DNA from: Solimonas marina
GTDB lineage: Bacteria > Pseudomonadota > Gammaproteobacteria > Nevskiales > Nevskiaceae
Direction of reading: 5' to 3'
Assembly: GCF_012241385.1 (NCBI RefSeq)
Contig: NZ_JAAVXB010000016.1
Span: 22,373 to 86,372, forward strand
Length of the DNA stretch: 64,000 nt
Both the position numbers and the translations under genes were made by a program. This document shows positions 55,412-63,930 of the stretch, in pieces (the first letter of the stretch is position 1; each line of letters opens with the position of its first letter). The notes below the pieces were generated by a model. That model was given only the letters and a program-made list of their open reading frames with translations, did not search any database and was not told the DNA's origin.

Positions 55412-55921
55412 CTATTTCGATGCAAAGGTTTTCTTGAACCAGCGATCGAGCATGGTCCGTTCGTAATAAAACTTGTCGTCGCTGGAATTCGAGCGCTTGC
55501 CGGCGTGACTCAGATAGCTCATGTCGCTGATGCTGGCATCGCCCTGCGACAGCACCTTGCCATCCTGCGTCAGCGTGTAGTGCAGACTCATGCGTGGCCA
55601 GTCGGCATCGGTCATCACGCGCGTCCAGTCGCCGGCGTTCGGCCCCGGTTGGTAGCGGCCGGCGAGGTCGATGTCGGTGACGTCCAGCGTCAGTTGCTCG
55701 CCGGCGGAAATGTACTGGGCGCCGAGGTCCTGGAAGACCGACGTCATTTCGGCGAGCACGACCGGGCTGGCGGTGCCGCCGAAGCCGCTGTCGGCGGCGT
55801 CGACGAAGTGTTCCGGGTGGATGTATTTGACGACCGTGTTCGACGGCGGCGGCGCATCGGCCGCGTGCGCGACGGCGCAGGCGAGAACGGGGCTGGCGAG
55901 CAACGCGAGGCGCAGACGCAT
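55412..55921 (-). CDS. DUF3016 exported protein
   Basis: 169 aa with a signal peptide. The VTDIDLAGRYQPG, DWPRMSLHYTL, ISDMSYL and ERTMLDRWFKKTF motifs match DUF3016. Function unknown. Confidence 0.85.
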   Translation of the reverse strand: MRLRLALLASPVLACAVAHAADAPPPSNTVVKYIHPEHFVDAADSGFGGTASPVVLAEMTSVFQDLGAQYISAGEQLTLDVTDIDLAGRYQPGPNAGDWTRVMTDADWPRMSLHYTLTQDGKVLSQGDASISDMSYLSHAGKRSNSSDDKFYYERTMLDRWFKKTFASK

Positions 55922-55959
55922 CGGGAACTCCTGGTGGGCAAGGGTGTGAGGCTTATTGC

Positions 55960-57033
55960 TTAGTCTGCAGACGACGCGCCAAGTTCACCAGCGGCCGGTC
56001 CTGAAATCTGTCGTTCGAGCGCCGCGCGCTCTTGTGCGTAGGCCTGGCTGATGGCCTCGTGGAAGCCGGGATGCGCAAACCAGTGCAGCGACCACGCCGA
56101 CTCGTGTTCGAAGCCGCGGGCCAGCTTGTGCTGGCCCTGAACGCCGGCGTCGAAATGCTGCAGCCCGCGCTGCAGGCAGCGTTCGATGCCCTGGTAGTAG
56201 CACAGCTCGAAGTGCAGGCCGTCGAAGTCGGCTTCGGCGCCCCAGTGGCGGCCGTACAGCGTGTCGCCGTCCTCGAAAAAGAACGCCATCGCCGCGATGC
56301 GCTCGTCGAGTCGCGCCAGGCAAAACCAGAAGCGCTCCCCGTAGTGAGTGGCCCACTGGCGCAGGCAGGCCAATGTCAGATAGGGCTCCTGGCCGCGCAT
56401 CGCGTAGGTGCTGCCGTAGAGGCGGAACACGCGCAGCCACTCGTCGTCGTTGAGCGTCGATGCCGCGCGCCATTCGATCGCGAACGCGCCGAGCTTGCGT
56501 CGCTCGGCGCGGATGTTCTTGCGCTTCTTGCTCGACAGGCGCGCGAGGAAGCCGTCGAAATCCGTGGCGCCACGCGCGTGCCAGACGTAACGCGATTGCG
56601 CACGGGCGATCCAGTCCTGGCTGGTCAGCAGATCGCGTTCGGCCGGGTCGACGAACAGCAGGTGTGCGCTCGAACAACCGCCATCGGCAGCCCGTTCGCG
56701 CAACATCGACGCCAATGCGAGGCGCGCGCGGTCATCGGCGCCCAGCAGGCGCGCACCGGGAACCGGGGTGAACGGGACGCAGGCGACGAGTTTGGGGTAG
56801 TAATTCAGTCCGTACTGACGGTAGGCGCGCGCGATCTCGAAATCGAAGACGAACTCGCCCCAAGAGTGCGATTTCTCGTAACACGGCACGCGGCCGTCGG
56901 CCGTTTGCAGATGCCGTGGCAGCCAGCCCTGTGCAACGCCTGCACAGTCGTTCGTCTCGAGCGCAGCGAGGAAGGCCTCGTCGGTGAACAATGTCGGGCG
57001 GGGCGTCGGCAGGAGCTTGGTTTCGGCGGTCAC
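55960..57033 (-). CDS. FemAB-like GNAT protein (PF04339)
   Basis: 357 aa. Motifs: KSHSWGEFVFDFEIARAY, FLARLSSKKRKNIRAERRK, GRHWGAEADFDGLHFELCYYQG, and LARGFEHESAWSLHW. This family adds aminoacyl or acyl groups to unknown acceptors. Divergent from msrA. Confidence 0.88.
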   Translation of the reverse strand: MTAETKLLPTPRPTLFTDEAFLAALETNDCAGVAQGWLPRHLQTADGRVPCYEKSHSWGEFVFDFEIARAYRQYGLNYYPKLVACVPFTPVPGARLLGADDRARLALASMLRERAADGGCSSAHLLFVDPAERDLLTSQDWIARAQSRYVWHARGATDFDGFLARLSSKKRKNIRAERRKLGAFAIEWRAASTLNDDEWLRVFRLYGSTYAMRGQEPYLTLACLRQWATHYGERFWFCLARLDERIAAMAFFFEDGDTLYGRHWGAEADFDGLHFELCYYQGIERCLQRGLQHFDAGVQGQHKLARGFEHESAWSLHWFAHPGFHEAISQAYAQERAALERQISGPAAGELGASSAD

Positions 57034-57158
57034 GGGTGCGCTGCAAATCAGGGGGGCGGACAGCGTGGGCGAAAAGGCCGCTCGTGCGGACGCGAATGCC
57101 GCGACAGCGGCGGCCCATTAAGAGTATCGTTTCCGCCCTCGAAACCGGAGAGCGAAAG

Positions 57159-57779
57159 ATGGCAGGCAGTTTTTTCGGCGGCGGGCTCAAGGTCAGCCCG
57201 AAGCAGGTTCCGGCCGCAAGCTTCGACCCGCGCGAGGAAGGCAGTCCGAAACTTGCGGTGCTCGCCGGCGGCTGCTTCTGGTGCGTCGAGGCGGTTTACC
57301 GTGAGCTCGACGGCGTGCTGTCGGTGACGTCGGGCTATGCCGGCGGCTCCCAGGAGACGGCCGACTACAAAACCGTCTGTACCGGCGAGACCGAACACGC
57401 TGAAGTTGTGCAGATTGCCTATGATCCGGCGCGTACCAGCTTCGGCGCGCTGCTGCGCATTTTCTTCGCCGTCGCCCACGATCCGACCCAGCTCAACCGG
57501 CAGGGCAATGACATCGGCACGCAATATCGCTCGGCAATTTTCTACGCCGACGATACGCAGAAGCAGGTCGCCGAAGCGTATATCCAGCAGCTCGACGCAG
57601 CCGATGTGTACTCGGCCAAGATCGTCACGCAGCTGCAGCCGCTGCAGGCGTTCTTCGAGGCCGAGGACTATCACCAGAATTACGCCGAACTGCATCCGGG
57701 CCAGCCGTATATCGCCGCCGTCGCCCTGCCGAAGGTCGACAAGCTGCGCGAGTATTTCGGCGACGCGCTGAAGCTCTGA
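57159..57779 (+). CDS. msrA: Peptide methionine sulfoxide reductase MsrA
   Basis: 206 aa. GGCFWCVEAVY holds the nucleophile Cys; YAGGSQETADYKTVCTGETEHAEVV, and DPTQLNRQGNDIGTQYRSAIF follow. It repairs Met-S-oxide. Confidence 0.97.
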   Translation: MAGSFFGGGLKVSPKQVPAASFDPREEGSPKLAVLAGGCFWCVEAVYRELDGVLSVTSGYAGGSQETADYKTVCTGETEHAEVVQIAYDPARTSFGALLRIFFAVAHDPTQLNRQGNDIGTQYRSAIFYADDTQKQVAEAYIQQLDAADVYSAKIVTQLQPLQAFFEAEDYHQNYAELHPGQPYIAAVALPKVDKLREYFGDALKL

Positions 57780-57790
57780 TTGCCGGGCAC

Positions 57791-58441
57791 TCAGCCGAGT
57801 AGCGCCGCGCTCCTCAGGCGCTGAACGCCGGCTTCGGTCATCTGCTGCCAGGCTCGCGCGCACGAGCCATCGAGGTCGATGGCGCGGCAGGCATCGTCGA
57901 TCACGGCAGTGGCGAAGCCGGCGGCGCGTGCGTCGAGCGCCGACCACGCCACGCAGAAGTCGAGCGCCAGACCACAGGCGTAAACCGTGTCGATGCCGCG
58001 CTCGCGCAGGTAGCCGGCGAGGCCGGTGCGCGTCTGCCGGTCGGCCTCGACGAAGGCCGAATAGCTGTCGATCGTGCGATTGCAGCCCTTGCGAATGATC
58101 AGCTGCGTCTGCGGCAGGTCGAGATCGGCGTGCAGCGCGGCGCCGGCGGATGCCTGGACGCAGTGGTCCGGCCATAGCGTCTGCGCACCGTAGGGCAGGG
58201 TGATGGTGCTGAATGGCGCGCGACCCTCGTGCTGGCTGGCGAATGAAATGTGATCGGCCGGGTGCCAGTCCTGAGTGACGACGATGTGGGTGAACAACGA
58301 ACCCAGGCGATTGATCAGCGGCACGACGGCGTCGCCATCGGTAACGGCGAGCCGGCCGCCGGGCATGAAGTCGTTTTGCACGTCGATGACCAGCAGCGCG
58401 CTGCGCGGCGATGACGGTGGCGCCGGTACGGGAGTCGTCAT
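57791..58441 (-). CDS. pncA: Nicotinamidase
   Basis: 216 aa. Catalytic Asp in VIDVQNDF, metal residues D/H in TQDWHPADHISFAS, Lys in IIRKGCNRTIDSYSAF and the nucleophile Cys in ALDFCVAWSALDA. NAD salvage; convergent with msrA. Confidence 0.95.
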   Translation of the reverse strand: MTTPVPAPPSSPRSALLVIDVQNDFMPGGRLAVTDGDAVVPLINRLGSLFTHIVVTQDWHPADHISFASQHEGRAPFSTITLPYGAQTLWPDHCVQASAGAALHADLDLPQTQLIIRKGCNRTIDSYSAFVEADRQTRTGLAGYLRERGIDTVYACGLALDFCVAWSALDARAAGFATAVIDDACRAIDLDGSCARAWQQMTEAGVQRLRSAALLG

Positions 58442-58517
58442 GGCAGCATTTCCTTGCTCGGCATTGGGGCGTCCAGCCTAACGGACGGCGTGTCGCGCGC
58501 GTAGCCTGCCGTGTTAC

Positions 58518-58811
58518 TCAACGCTTGAGCAGGCGGCGGATGCGCCGCTCGGTGCCGTCGAGGGCACGCGCAACACTGCGTGACTCGCCGGCCATCAGGG
58601 CCGCGCCGGCAATCACGACCAAGGTGCCTGGGCCGGGCGCTGGCATCATGATGACGCCGATCACCGTGATCACGGCGCCGCCGCCGAGTTGCAGCATGCG
58701 CCGCGCCGGTCCGCGCCGCGCATGCTGTCGGTGCTCGTGATAGCGCTGGAAACGCTCGCCGGCTGGCGCCTGCTTGAGCAGGCGCCAGTTGCGGCGTAGC
58801 GCGTCGAACAT
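58518..58811 (-). CDS. PGPGW-like small membrane protein
   Basis: 97 aa. One or two membrane segments (VITVIGVIMMPAPGPGTLVVIAG) with the APGPG signature and a basic tail. Unknown function. Confidence 0.8.
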   Translation of the reverse strand: MFDALRRNWRLLKQAPAGERFQRYHEHRQHARRGPARRMLQLGGGAVITVIGVIMMPAPGPGTLVVIAGAALMAGESRSVARALDGTERRIRRLLKR

Positions 58812-58822
58812 CGATGGCGTGC

Positions 58823-59878
58823 TCAGGCAGCTTGCTTCAGCGTCGCGATGTCGATGACGAAGCGGTACTTCACGTCGCTTTTGAGCATGCGTTCGTAGGC
58901 TTCGTTGATCTGCTGCATCGGGATCAGCTCGATGTCCGAGACGATGCCGTGCTCGGCACAGAAATCGAGCATTTCCTGGGTCTCCTGGATGCCACCGATC
59001 AGTGAGCCGCCGAGTTGGCGCCGCGAGAAGATCAGGTGCTGGAACTGCAGCATCGGCGGCGTATCCGGCACGCCGAGCAGCGTCATCGCGCCATCACGCT
59101 TGAGCAGCGCCAGATAGGCGTTGATGTCGTGCGGTGCCGAGACCGTGTCGAGAATGAAGTCGAAGCTGCGCGCATGCGCTTTCATTTCGTCCTTGTTCTT
59201 CGAGATCACCACCTCGCTGGCGCCGAGGCGCTTGGCGTCCTCGCCCTTGCCCGGCGACGTGGTGAACAGCACGACATGCGCGCCGAAGGCCTTGGCGAAC
59301 TTCACCGCCATGTGGCCGAGACCGCCGAGGCCGACGATGCCGACCTTCTGGCCGGGGCCGACCTTCCAGTGCCGCAGCGGCGAGTACGTGGTGATGCCAG
59401 CGCACAGCAGCGGCGCGACCGCCGCGAGGTCGAGCTTGTCGGAAACGCGCAGGACGAAGGCCTCGTCGACGACGATGTGATTCGAGTAGCCGCCGTAGGT
59501 GATGCCGTCGCCGACGCGCGACTTGGCGCCGTAAGTGCCGGTGAAGCCCTGTTCGCAATACTGTTCGAGGCCTTCGGCGCAGGACGGGCAGCTACGGCAC
59601 GAGTCGACCATGCAGCCGACGCCGGCCAGATCGCCGACCTTGTAGCCTTTGACGTGTGCGCCCACTTCGACGACCCGGCCGACGATCTCGTGGCCGGGCA
59701 CCATCGGAAACACGCTGCCGCCCCATTCGTCGCGGACCTGATGCAAGTCCGAATGGCAGACGCCGCAATAGGCGATCTCGATGCGGACGTCGTGCGCGCC
59801 GGGCGTGCGGCGCTCGAAGGCGAACGACGTCAGCGGGGCCTTGGCGGATTCAGCGGCATAGCCGAGAGCAGCGGTCAT
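58823..59878 (-). CDS. Zinc-dependent alcohol dehydrogenase (YahK-like)
   Basis: 351 aa from the ATG at 59878. Catalytic zinc site GVCHSDLHQVRDEWG, PGHEIVG, structural zinc cysteines CRSCPSCAEGLEQYC, NADP-fold GLGGLGHMAVKFAKA. It likely reduces aldehydes with NADPH. It could act on the aldehyde products of the alkane route but is not linked to it. Confidence 0.93.
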   Translation of the reverse strand: MTAALGYAAESAKAPLTSFAFERRTPGAHDVRIEIAYCGVCHSDLHQVRDEWGGSVFPMVPGHEIVGRVVEVGAHVKGYKVGDLAGVGCMVDSCRSCPSCAEGLEQYCEQGFTGTYGAKSRVGDGITYGGYSNHIVVDEAFVLRVSDKLDLAAVAPLLCAGITTYSPLRHWKVGPGQKVGIVGLGGLGHMAVKFAKAFGAHVVLFTTSPGKGEDAKRLGASEVVISKNKDEMKAHARSFDFILDTVSAPHDINAYLALLKRDGAMTLLGVPDTPPMLQFQHLIFSRRQLGGSLIGGIQETQEMLDFCAEHGIVSDIELIPMQQINEAYERMLKSDVKYRFVIDIATLKQAA

Positions 59879-60143
59879 GGGGGGCTCCGATGGGATGGGG
59901 GAGACCGACATGATGATGCATGTTCATGAACCTTGGGCAAACCGCGCCGGATCGGACAATGCGTCTCGCGGAATGGGCAACCCCGGTTGTCGGAACGATC
60001 GCCGGCAGTCGCAAGCCGGCGCTATGCATGCATCCGCTTTCTACGCCCGGCGCATCTAAAGACATGAGCGCCCGGCCGGTTCTCGCAGGATTTTCGTCGC
60101 CATGCGCTCGTTCAAGTTGCCCCGATGCTCACGAACGGGAGTC

Positions 60144-61040
60144 ATGATGTATTTCATCCGCGAATCTGCGCTGCTGTTGTTGCTCTCTACGGGCTTGGGC
60201 TTCGCGGCTGGCGCCGCACAGGCCGGCCCCTTGCCCACGGCTTGCAAGCTTGCACAGGCCCCGCGCGCGGACTTTGCGATGCAGGTGCCGTTTTCGGTCG
60301 TCGACGGTCGCATCTACGTGCAGGTGCGGGTTGACGGTCGCGGCCCCTACCGCTTCGCGGTCGACACTGGCGCCAGCGGCATCGGGCGCGCCGACGTGAG
60401 CCTGGTCGCGGCACTGGGGTTGCGGGGACGCGCACCGGCACGGACGTCCGACGGCATCCGCACGGTGACGGTCGACACGGTGCATCTCGACGAGTTGGCG
60501 CTTGGCGGCCTGTCACGGCACGGCGTCGATGTCATTGCGCGCGATTACGGCAGCCAGATGGCCGACGACGCGCGCTTTTCCGGCATTCTCGGCCGCGCGT
60601 TTTTCGGCGACGGGTTATTGGTGATCGACTACCCGAAAAAGACACTGTCTTTCAGCACGAAGATGACGCTTCCCGCCGGGCCCGATGTCCTGCCCTATAC
60701 ACGGGCGTTTCGCGTGCCGGTTTCAATCGGGACGACAACGCTGCAGGGCAATCTCGATACCGGCGCGAACGTCAGCTTCGTGCTGCCGCAATCGCTTTAC
60801 GCAAGGGTGGCAGGTCGTGTGCTGGGCGCCACGCATGTCGGCACGCTGACGAATTCGCGGCTTGAAACCCGCAGCGCTCTGGTCCATGGGCCGTTCCGCA
60901 TCGGTGCCGTCAGCCTGTCCGACGTCGAGGTGCGCGTTTCGCAGCGCTATCCGGAACTGCTGGTCGGCGCGCACGCGCTGCAGGGTTTCGTGCTGATGAT
61001 CGACCAGCGGACGCATCGCATCGCGCTGTGCGCGCCATGA
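60144..61040 (+). CDS. Retropepsin-like aspartic protease
   Basis: 298 aa; signal (ALLLLLSTGLGFAAGAAQA). Two aspartyl motifs, AVDTGASGIG and LDTGANVSFV, each Asp-Thr-Gly, mark a two-lobed retropepsin-like enzyme, periplasmic. It is the last core-like gene before the toxin region. Confidence 0.85.
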   Translation: MMYFIRESALLLLLSTGLGFAAGAAQAGPLPTACKLAQAPRADFAMQVPFSVVDGRIYVQVRVDGRGPYRFAVDTGASGIGRADVSLVAALGLRGRAPARTSDGIRTVTVDTVHLDELALGGLSRHGVDVIARDYGSQMADDARFSGILGRAFFGDGLLVIDYPKKTLSFSTKMTLPAGPDVLPYTRAFRVPVSIGTTTLQGNLDTGANVSFVLPQSLYARVAGRVLGATHVGTLTNSRLETRSALVHGPFRIGAVSLSDVEVRVSQRYPELLVGAHALQGFVLMIDQRTHRIALCAP

Positions 61041-61173
61041 CGTGCCTGCACACTGCGCCACGCTCCGCTCAGACGGCCTGCCCGGCGGCGTGGCCGGATG
61101 CGCCATTGGAAGACGCCGACCAACGCGGCGCTCCCAAACTACTGTTATTGATGCACTACAGGGTGTCGCTTGA

Positions 61174-62361
61174 GTACCGAACGCATTTGGCAATGCGCTC
61201 GGAAACTCCATCGTAGGCGCGCTCGAGCAACAAGACTTCGACAACCGGCTCGACAGCCTGAGTGCGGGTGCCAAGCAGGCCTACGACAATGTGCTGCAAC
61301 GCGGCTACACGCCGCAGCAGGCCCTGACGTATGCGCAGGACTATCAGGGAATTGAGCAGCCGCTAGGCTCCCCATCGTCTTCGAACGCCGCGAGTTTCAC
61401 GCCGTTGGCGGCAGGCGACTTTGCGACGCCGTCCATCGACGTGAACGGTCTGGTTAGCGACGTAGCGGGCTTGCAGCTCGACATTTCACCGGAAACGTTG
61501 CGGAGTAATGGTGAAGTCGAGGCGCTCAACGCCGCGCAAGCAACGGAGCAAAATAATATCTCCGGAACGCTCATTGGCCACGCTAACAACGGCACTCCGA
61601 TTTACGAATTTCCGGAGTTTGTGACCACTGGAGCGGTCACGGCTCCGGAGCAACAGCCACTCTTTCCGTCTTTGAATCCGAACTGGATGGGAGAGGCTTT
61701 AGGTGACCTCGCGAAGCTGGATGCTGTGGCAGCCGGGGCTGGTTTCCTCGCCGCAAACACATTGCTCTCCGGTATCGCACGGATCGCGGTGACCACTACG
61801 GCGGTCGCTAACGGCGATCCATTGGGGTTGGTCGGAGTGGGTGGTGGCAGTAGAATTGTCGGCGCGACTTCGAATGCGGAGAGAGAGCTTGCGCTCGCAG
61901 CAAACAGTGTAGCGGGAGGGCCAACCACAATATATGCCAGGGACGCAGTTGATTTGGGAGACTTCTCGCGCCTCAACGTCCCTGATCCGGCTATTGGAAA
62001 ACTCCGGCCAGGAGAGGCTGGAGCTGCAGCAGAACTGGAGAATTACCTAGGAGGAACACTTCAGCGAGCGCCCGGTGAGTCGGGCGTGGACTTTATATTC
62101 GATAGTAATTCTGGAGTGAATTCCGGAAAGTCTGTTGATTTCTTGCTAACTCCCGACAGTGCAGCTCGAGCCAACGGTATAAATCAATATTTCTCGCAGA
62201 ACCTTGAAGGCTTCAACAGCACATTGCTAGATCACGTTAACGGCGCTGACATTGTGCCTATAGATACTCGCTTCCTCACTCCGGAGAACGTGAATCTTTT
62301 AAAGGGTTCTATAGGCAATCTACCCCCAGAGTTGCAGGCGAAAATTATTCTGTTTAAATAA
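61174..62361 (+). CDS. Truncated polymorphic toxin tip (CdiA/FHA-type C-terminal module)
   Basis: About 395 codons from just after an in-frame TGA (61171), with no proper start and no ribosome site (a GTG exists at 61291). The beginning (VPNAFGNALGNSIVGALEQQ) is the pre-toxin stretch of large contact-dependent inhibition or haemagglutinin-type proteins. The final 130 residues (LRPGEAGAAAELENYLGG, SGVDFIFDSNSG, KSVDFLLTP) look like a nuclease-type toxin of low-GC codon use. An immunity gene starts 5 nt later. The N-terminal delivery part is missing, so this is an orphan tip or pseudogene. The exact toxic activity is inference. Confidence 0.7.
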   Translation, partial: VPNAFGNALGNSIVGALEQQDFDNRLDSLSAGAKQAYDNVLQRGYTPQQALTYAQDYQGIEQPLGSPSSSNAASFTPLAAGDFATPSIDVNGLVSDVAGLQLDISPETLRSNGEVEALNAAQATEQNNISGTLIGHANNGTPIYEFPEFVTTGAVTAPEQQPLFPSLNPNWMGEALGDLAKLDAVAAGAGFLAANTLLSGIARIAVTTTAVANGDPLGLVGVGGGSRIVGATSNAERELALAANSVAGGPTTIYARDAVDLGDFSRLNVPDPAIGKLRPGEAGAAAELENYLGGTLQRAPGESGVDFIFDSNSGVNSGKSVDFLLTPDSAARANGINQYFSQNLEGFNSTLLDHVNGADIVPIDTRFLTPENVNLLKGSIGNLPPELQAKIILFK

Positions 62362-62366
62362 CTCCC

Positions 62367-62693
62367 ATGGCCGGATCAGTCATCATCACAGACAATCTTC
62401 GGTTGCCAGTCAGCAGCATACAATTTGACTATCTAACCGACAGAATTCGTGTTTCGTTTCAACAGGGTGAGGAGTCCTGCAGGGATGAAGTATTTTTCCC
62501 CTATGATGTTGGCGGAATGCCATTCATTTCTGCCAAGCCGTTGGACTCCCTTAGCTTCCGCACATTTTCAGCGGCCGTCGAAAGGGCTCACTCCAAGGCA
62601 GAAAAGGAGGATTTGTACTCGACCTTTAGAGACATATGGGAGAAGTTGTTGGAGATCGTGCGTGTCGATTCTAGGCTGGATGTGAAGCAATAG
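62367..62693 (+). CDS. Probable immunity protein for the toxin tip
   Basis: 108 aa, small soluble alpha/beta (QFDYLTDRIRVSFQQGEE, RDEVFFPYDVGGMP, and a C-terminal helix DLYSTFRDIWEKLLEIVR). It begins 5 nt after the toxin stop, as typical for toxin-immunity pairs, and shares its low GC content. No known immunity family assigned. Confidence 0.65.
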   Translation: MAGSVIITDNLRLPVSSIQFDYLTDRIRVSFQQGEESCRDEVFFPYDVGGMPFISAKPLDSLSFRTFSAAVERAHSKAEKEDLYSTFRDIWEKLLEIVRVDSRLDVKQ

Positions 62694-62706
62694 TCTTCTG
62701 CGACAA

Positions 62707-62972
62707 ACAGTGTACAAAGCCACTGCGCCATCTCGGCATAGATCGGCGCCCGCTCGGCATATGCAGGTGCGCGTTGTCAGCAGCCGGTCCAGGGCCTTGA
62801 GTGGAGCGCGGACTTTCATCGCGCCCGGCCATGCACGGGCCAAGTCCATCAGCGTCAGCCGTCGACCGGCAATCGACGCTTCCACTGATCGGAGCAGGAC
62901 CTGTGCTCTCGCCGTGTGCATCGACCGCAACGGCGACGACAGGCACTTCTGCAATACTCCTGTGGCGCGCAT
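62707..62972 (-). pseudogene. N-terminal fragment of an IS4-type transposase
   Basis: From the ATG at 62972 the sequence reads like the first 90 residues of IS4-family transposases (MRATGVLQKCL, GRRLTLMDLARAWPGAMKVR, LKALDRLL) and then shifts frame to AERAPIYAEMAQWL before it stops matching near 62707. The catalytic DDE part is absent. Confidence 0.8.
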
Positions 62973-63118
62973 GGCGTACTTCCTCTTGGTGTGGTGACCG
63001 TGAGGGCAGACCACGTCATGCGCGTCTCGTTCGATTCAATCCAGCTTAATGCCCTGATTCATCTCGGGGTTTCGTGGGGATACCTCAGAATCTGTCCCAT
63101 TTTTTGGGTCTAGAAAAA

Positions 63119-63436
63119 CTATTTATGCCATCCACTCTTCAAAGCCTCACCAGTGTCCAAATCGACGACGTACTCGGTACCAAAAAACCTGTCGGCGCAT
63201 AGCTTCTTGCCATCGATTCGAAGCGAAACAAACGAATCTCTAGGGTTGGCAGATAACGGGGCAGAAATCTGCCAGACCACATTGCCATGATCATCCAGGC
63301 AGTAAACGTTGGCGTTGTATTCATGATCCGGCACATCCTTTCTACCGCCTACGTCAAGCAAGACGATCGAGCGCGCCCCATCAACCTCCAGCCGCTTTTC
63401 AATTAGGTCTACTTGCGCAGAAGTGAGCTTTGTCAT
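63119..63436 (-). CDS. Probable immunity protein of a second toxin
   Basis: 105 aa, ATG overlapping the toxin-tail stop (ATGA, 63433-63436). Beta-rich sequence (NVYCLDDHGNVVWQISAPL, DSFVSLRIDGKKLCADRFFG, YVVDLDTGEALKSGW). The 4-nt overlap and the upstream toxin tail identify it as the immunity partner. Function inferred by context. Confidence 0.6.
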   Translation of the reverse strand: MTKLTSAQVDLIEKRLEVDGARSIVLLDVGGRKDVPDHEYNANVYCLDDHGNVVWQISAPLSANPRDSFVSLRIDGKKLCADRFFGTEYVVDLDTGEALKSGWHK

Positions 63437-63597
63437 TGTCCGACCAAGGGCCTCGTGTTGTAGAAGCTGGAGCTCGGAATCTGCTCAAGCAACTGATATT
63501 GAAAGCCGCTGTCCACATAGAGTCCGAAGTTCGGCTGCGGCCCAATCACGCCAGCTTGCATTCTAGTCCCCGATGGCACCCGGACATCCGAAATATA
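63433..63597 (-). pseudogene. C-terminal tail of a second polymorphic toxin, cut by an IS3 element
   Basis: 54 codons (YISDVRVPSGTRMQ, IGPQPNFGLYVDSG, QYQLLEQIPSSSF) end in a TGA that overlaps the immunity start. The tail resembles the last strands of secreted ADP-ribosyltransferase/TNT-type toxin domains. The reading frame enters the IS3 left end at about 63600, so the rest of the toxin is displaced or lost. Confidence 0.6.
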
Positions 63598-63602
63598 GGC
63601 GG

Positions 63603-63928
63603 GGGGTTCTACCCCGATAGCACGGACACTTACGAGAAGGCCGACAATGGCCGAAAGGAGTGTTCATGTCGAAGCGAAGGAAGTTCAGCGCGGAGTTCAA
63701 GCGTGGGGCGGTTGAGCAGGCACGCCAGCCCGGCGTGAGCTGCGCGCAGGTGGCACGCGAGTTGGGCATTCGAGACAACTTGCTGACGCGCTGGAAGCGC
63801 GAGCTGACGAGTCCGGCGAAGGCCGCATTCGTCGGCACCGGCACGGCGCGAGACGAGGAAGTCACCCGCCTGAAGCGCGAGCTGGCGCGTGTGACCAAGG
63901 AGCGGGATTTTTTGCGCGAAGCGGCGGT
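63603..63928 (+). mobile_element. IS3-family insertion sequence, left part
   Basis: The left end begins near GGGTTCTACCCCGATAGCAC. orfA starts at the ATG at 63666 (63660 region AAGGAG site). The element's second open copy of the end is at 2868. It is broken by another element at about 63929. Confidence 0.8.
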
Positions 63929-63930
63929 GG
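63666..63930 (+). CDS. IS3-family transposase OrfA, truncated
   Basis: The helix-turn-helix (KFSAEFKRGAVEQARQPG, CAQVARELGIRDNLLTRWKR) is followed by the leucine-zipper helix (EEVTRLKRELARVTKERDFL). The usual tail after LREAA is replaced from about 63929, so the protein is cut before the orfA-orfB frameshift. Confidence 0.85.
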
